Positions 13,929-14,970 of a DNA stretch of 14,970 nucleotides are shown here, in pieces. Under the pieces are notes generated by a model. It had not been told where the DNA came from. It did not search any database and worked only from the letters and a program-made list of their open reading frames with translations. The stretch covers positions 1 to 14,970 of the forward strand of contig CALXKG010000086.1 of NCBI GenBank assembly GCA_944388825.1, written 5' to 3'. Made by a program: the position numbers and the translations under genes. This DNA is from an uncultured Clostridia bacterium. GTDB lineage: Bacteria; Bacillota; Clostridia; Oscillospirales; Ruminococcaceae. Every line of letters begins with the position of its first letter. Positions within the stretch are counted from its first letter, which is position 1.

Positions 13929-13967
13929 GTCGTCAAGAAAAAGACAAGAAAAAGAAAGGAAAGAAAC

Positions 13968-14970
13968 ATGCCATTAAGACAAGATATTCATAAGGTCATG
14001 GTCATCGGCTCCGGCCCGATCGTCATCGGTCAGGCGGCCGAGTTCGACTATGCGGGTACCCAGGCCTGCCGCGCCCTGAAAGAGGAGGGGCTGGAGGTCG
14101 TGCTTTTAAACTCCAACCCCGCGACGATCATGACCGATAAGGCAATGGCGGACAAGATCTATATTGAACCGCTGACCCTCGACGTCTGCAAGCGGATCAT
14201 CGAGATCGAAAAGCCCGACTCGCTCCTTTCTACCCTCGGCGGGCAGACGGGCCTGACGCTGTCGATGGAGCTGGCAAAGTGCGGCTTCCTGGCGGAACAC
14301 GGGGTCAAGCTCCTCGGCGCAAACCCCGAGACGATCGACAAGGCGGAAGACCGGCAGGAGTTCAAGGACACGATGGAGGCGATCGGCCAGCCGGTCGTAC
14401 CCAGCAAGGTCGTCACCACCGTCGAGGACGCGGTCGACTTTGCAAAGGAAATCCACTACCCCGTCATCATCCGTCCGGCCTTTACGCTGGGCGGCACCGG
14501 CGGCGGCATCGCGAACGACGAGGCTCAGCTCCGGGATATCGCGACCAACGGCATCCGCCTCTCCCCCATCGGCCAGATCCTGGTCGAGAAGTGCATCTCC
14601 GGCTGGAAGGAGATCGAGTTCGAGGTCATCCGCGACGCGAAGGACAACGTCATCACCGTCTGCTCGATGGAGAACTTCGACCCGGTCGGTATCCACACCG
14701 GCGACTCGATCGTCGTGGCCCCCGCCGTGACGCTGGCGGACAAGGAGTACCAGATGCTCCGGTCGGCCGCCATCAGCATCATATCGGAACTGAAGGTAGA
14801 AGGCGGCTGCAACTGCCAGTTCGCCCTCCACCCCGAGTCGATGCGGTACGCGGTCATCGAGGTCAACCCCCGCGTCTCCCGTTCGTCGGCGCTGGCCTCC
14901 AAGGCGACCGGCGATCCGATCGCCAAGGTCGCGGCCAAGATCGCGATCGGCTATACGATGGACGAGATCG
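13968..14970 (+). CDS. carB: Carbamoyl-phosphate synthase large subunit (partial, N-terminal part)
   Basis: The first 334 codons of carB are present; the gene continues past the window end (about 1,070 residues in full). The enzyme makes carbamoyl phosphate from bicarbonate, ATP and ammonia supplied by the CarA glutaminase. The start MPLRQDIHKVMVIGSGPIVI, then GQAAEFDYAGTQACRALKEE and LLNSNPATIMTD, are family landmarks of the N-terminal preATP-grasp region. The ATP-grasp (carboxyphosphate) domain follows with RPAFTLGGTGGGI, EVIRDAKDN, MENFDPVGIHTGDS and EVNPRVSRSSALASKATG. AAAGGA precedes the ATG. It lies 384 bp from pyrF and no carA precedes it in this window. Confidence 0.96.
   Translation, partial: MPLRQDIHKVMVIGSGPIVIGQAAEFDYAGTQACRALKEEGLEVVLLNSNPATIMTDKAMADKIYIEPLTLDVCKRIIEIEKPDSLLSTLGGQTGLTLSMELAKCGFLAEHGVKLLGANPETIDKAEDRQEFKDTMEAIGQPVVPSKVVTTVEDAVDFAKEIHYPVIIRPAFTLGGTGGGIANDEAQLRDIATNGIRLSPIGQILVEKCISGWKEIEFEVIRDAKDNVITVCSMENFDPVGIHTGDSIVVAPAVTLADKEYQMLRSAAISIISELKVEGGCNCQFALHPESMRYAVIEVNPRVSRSSALASKATGDPIAKVAAKIAIGYTMDEI

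Noticed and set aside
13900..13936. T-box-like GGGGTTCCGC segment before carB
   Set aside because: It does not match the conserved T-box UGGNACCGCG sequence, no specifier stem is seen, and carB is not an amino-acid gene of the usual T-box set.

Overview
The window looks like a chromosomal segment of a GC-rich anaerobic Firmicute, most likely a Clostridia member near Oscillospirales/Ruminococcaceae. The reasons are Bacillus-type pyr genes under a PyrR attenuator, a DUF4364 winged-helix protein, a GldA/F/G-DUF4340 ABC cluster, strong AGGAGG-type ribosome binding sites, sigma-A type promoters and short palindromic intergenic repeats. The genus is inference. No phage, transposase, CRISPR, rRNA or tRNA gene was seen.

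Layout. (1) Positions 1-2254, minus strand: a MATE efflux pump followed closely by a GNAT acetyltransferase, read from a perfect-consensus promoter with a palindromic operator-like site at the predicted transcription start. Beyond them are a small hairpin/ATATATCAT repeat and the first codons of another minus-strand gene. (2) 2428-7599, plus strand: promoter, hairpin-bearing leader and a four-gene ABC export operon (ATPase, ABC-2 permease, GldG-like protein, DUF4340 protein) ending at a strong bidirectional terminator. (3) 7668-9726, minus strand: an autonomous 48-codon gene, then a three-gene unit (DUF4364 regulator-like protein, TspO, small helical protein) with its own promoter and terminator. 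The TspO ribosome binding site can be folded into a hairpin. (4) 9831-14970, plus strand: pyrimidine biosynthesis. A complete PyrR attenuator precedes pyrR, an HD-domain hydrolase, pyrC and pyrF. A 384-bp gap follows, holding a MITE-like palindromic element and a foldable leader RNA candidate, and then carB, which runs off the window.

How the parts work together. In the pyr unit, UMP-bound PyrR should bind the leader, let the terminator form and shut off pyrR, pyrC and pyrF. carB, PyrC and PyrF catalyse carbamoyl phosphate synthesis, dihydroorotate formation and the final OMP decarboxylation. pyrB and carA are not in the window. In the ABC unit, the ATPase and permease form the transporter core, and the two single- or double-anchored extracytoplasmic proteins are its auxiliary subunits; the substrate is unknown. 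I found no clearly novel defence or mobile system. The most interesting unexplained signals are the pyrF-carB structured leader, the TspO anti-Shine-Dalgarno hairpin and the MATE promoter/operator.
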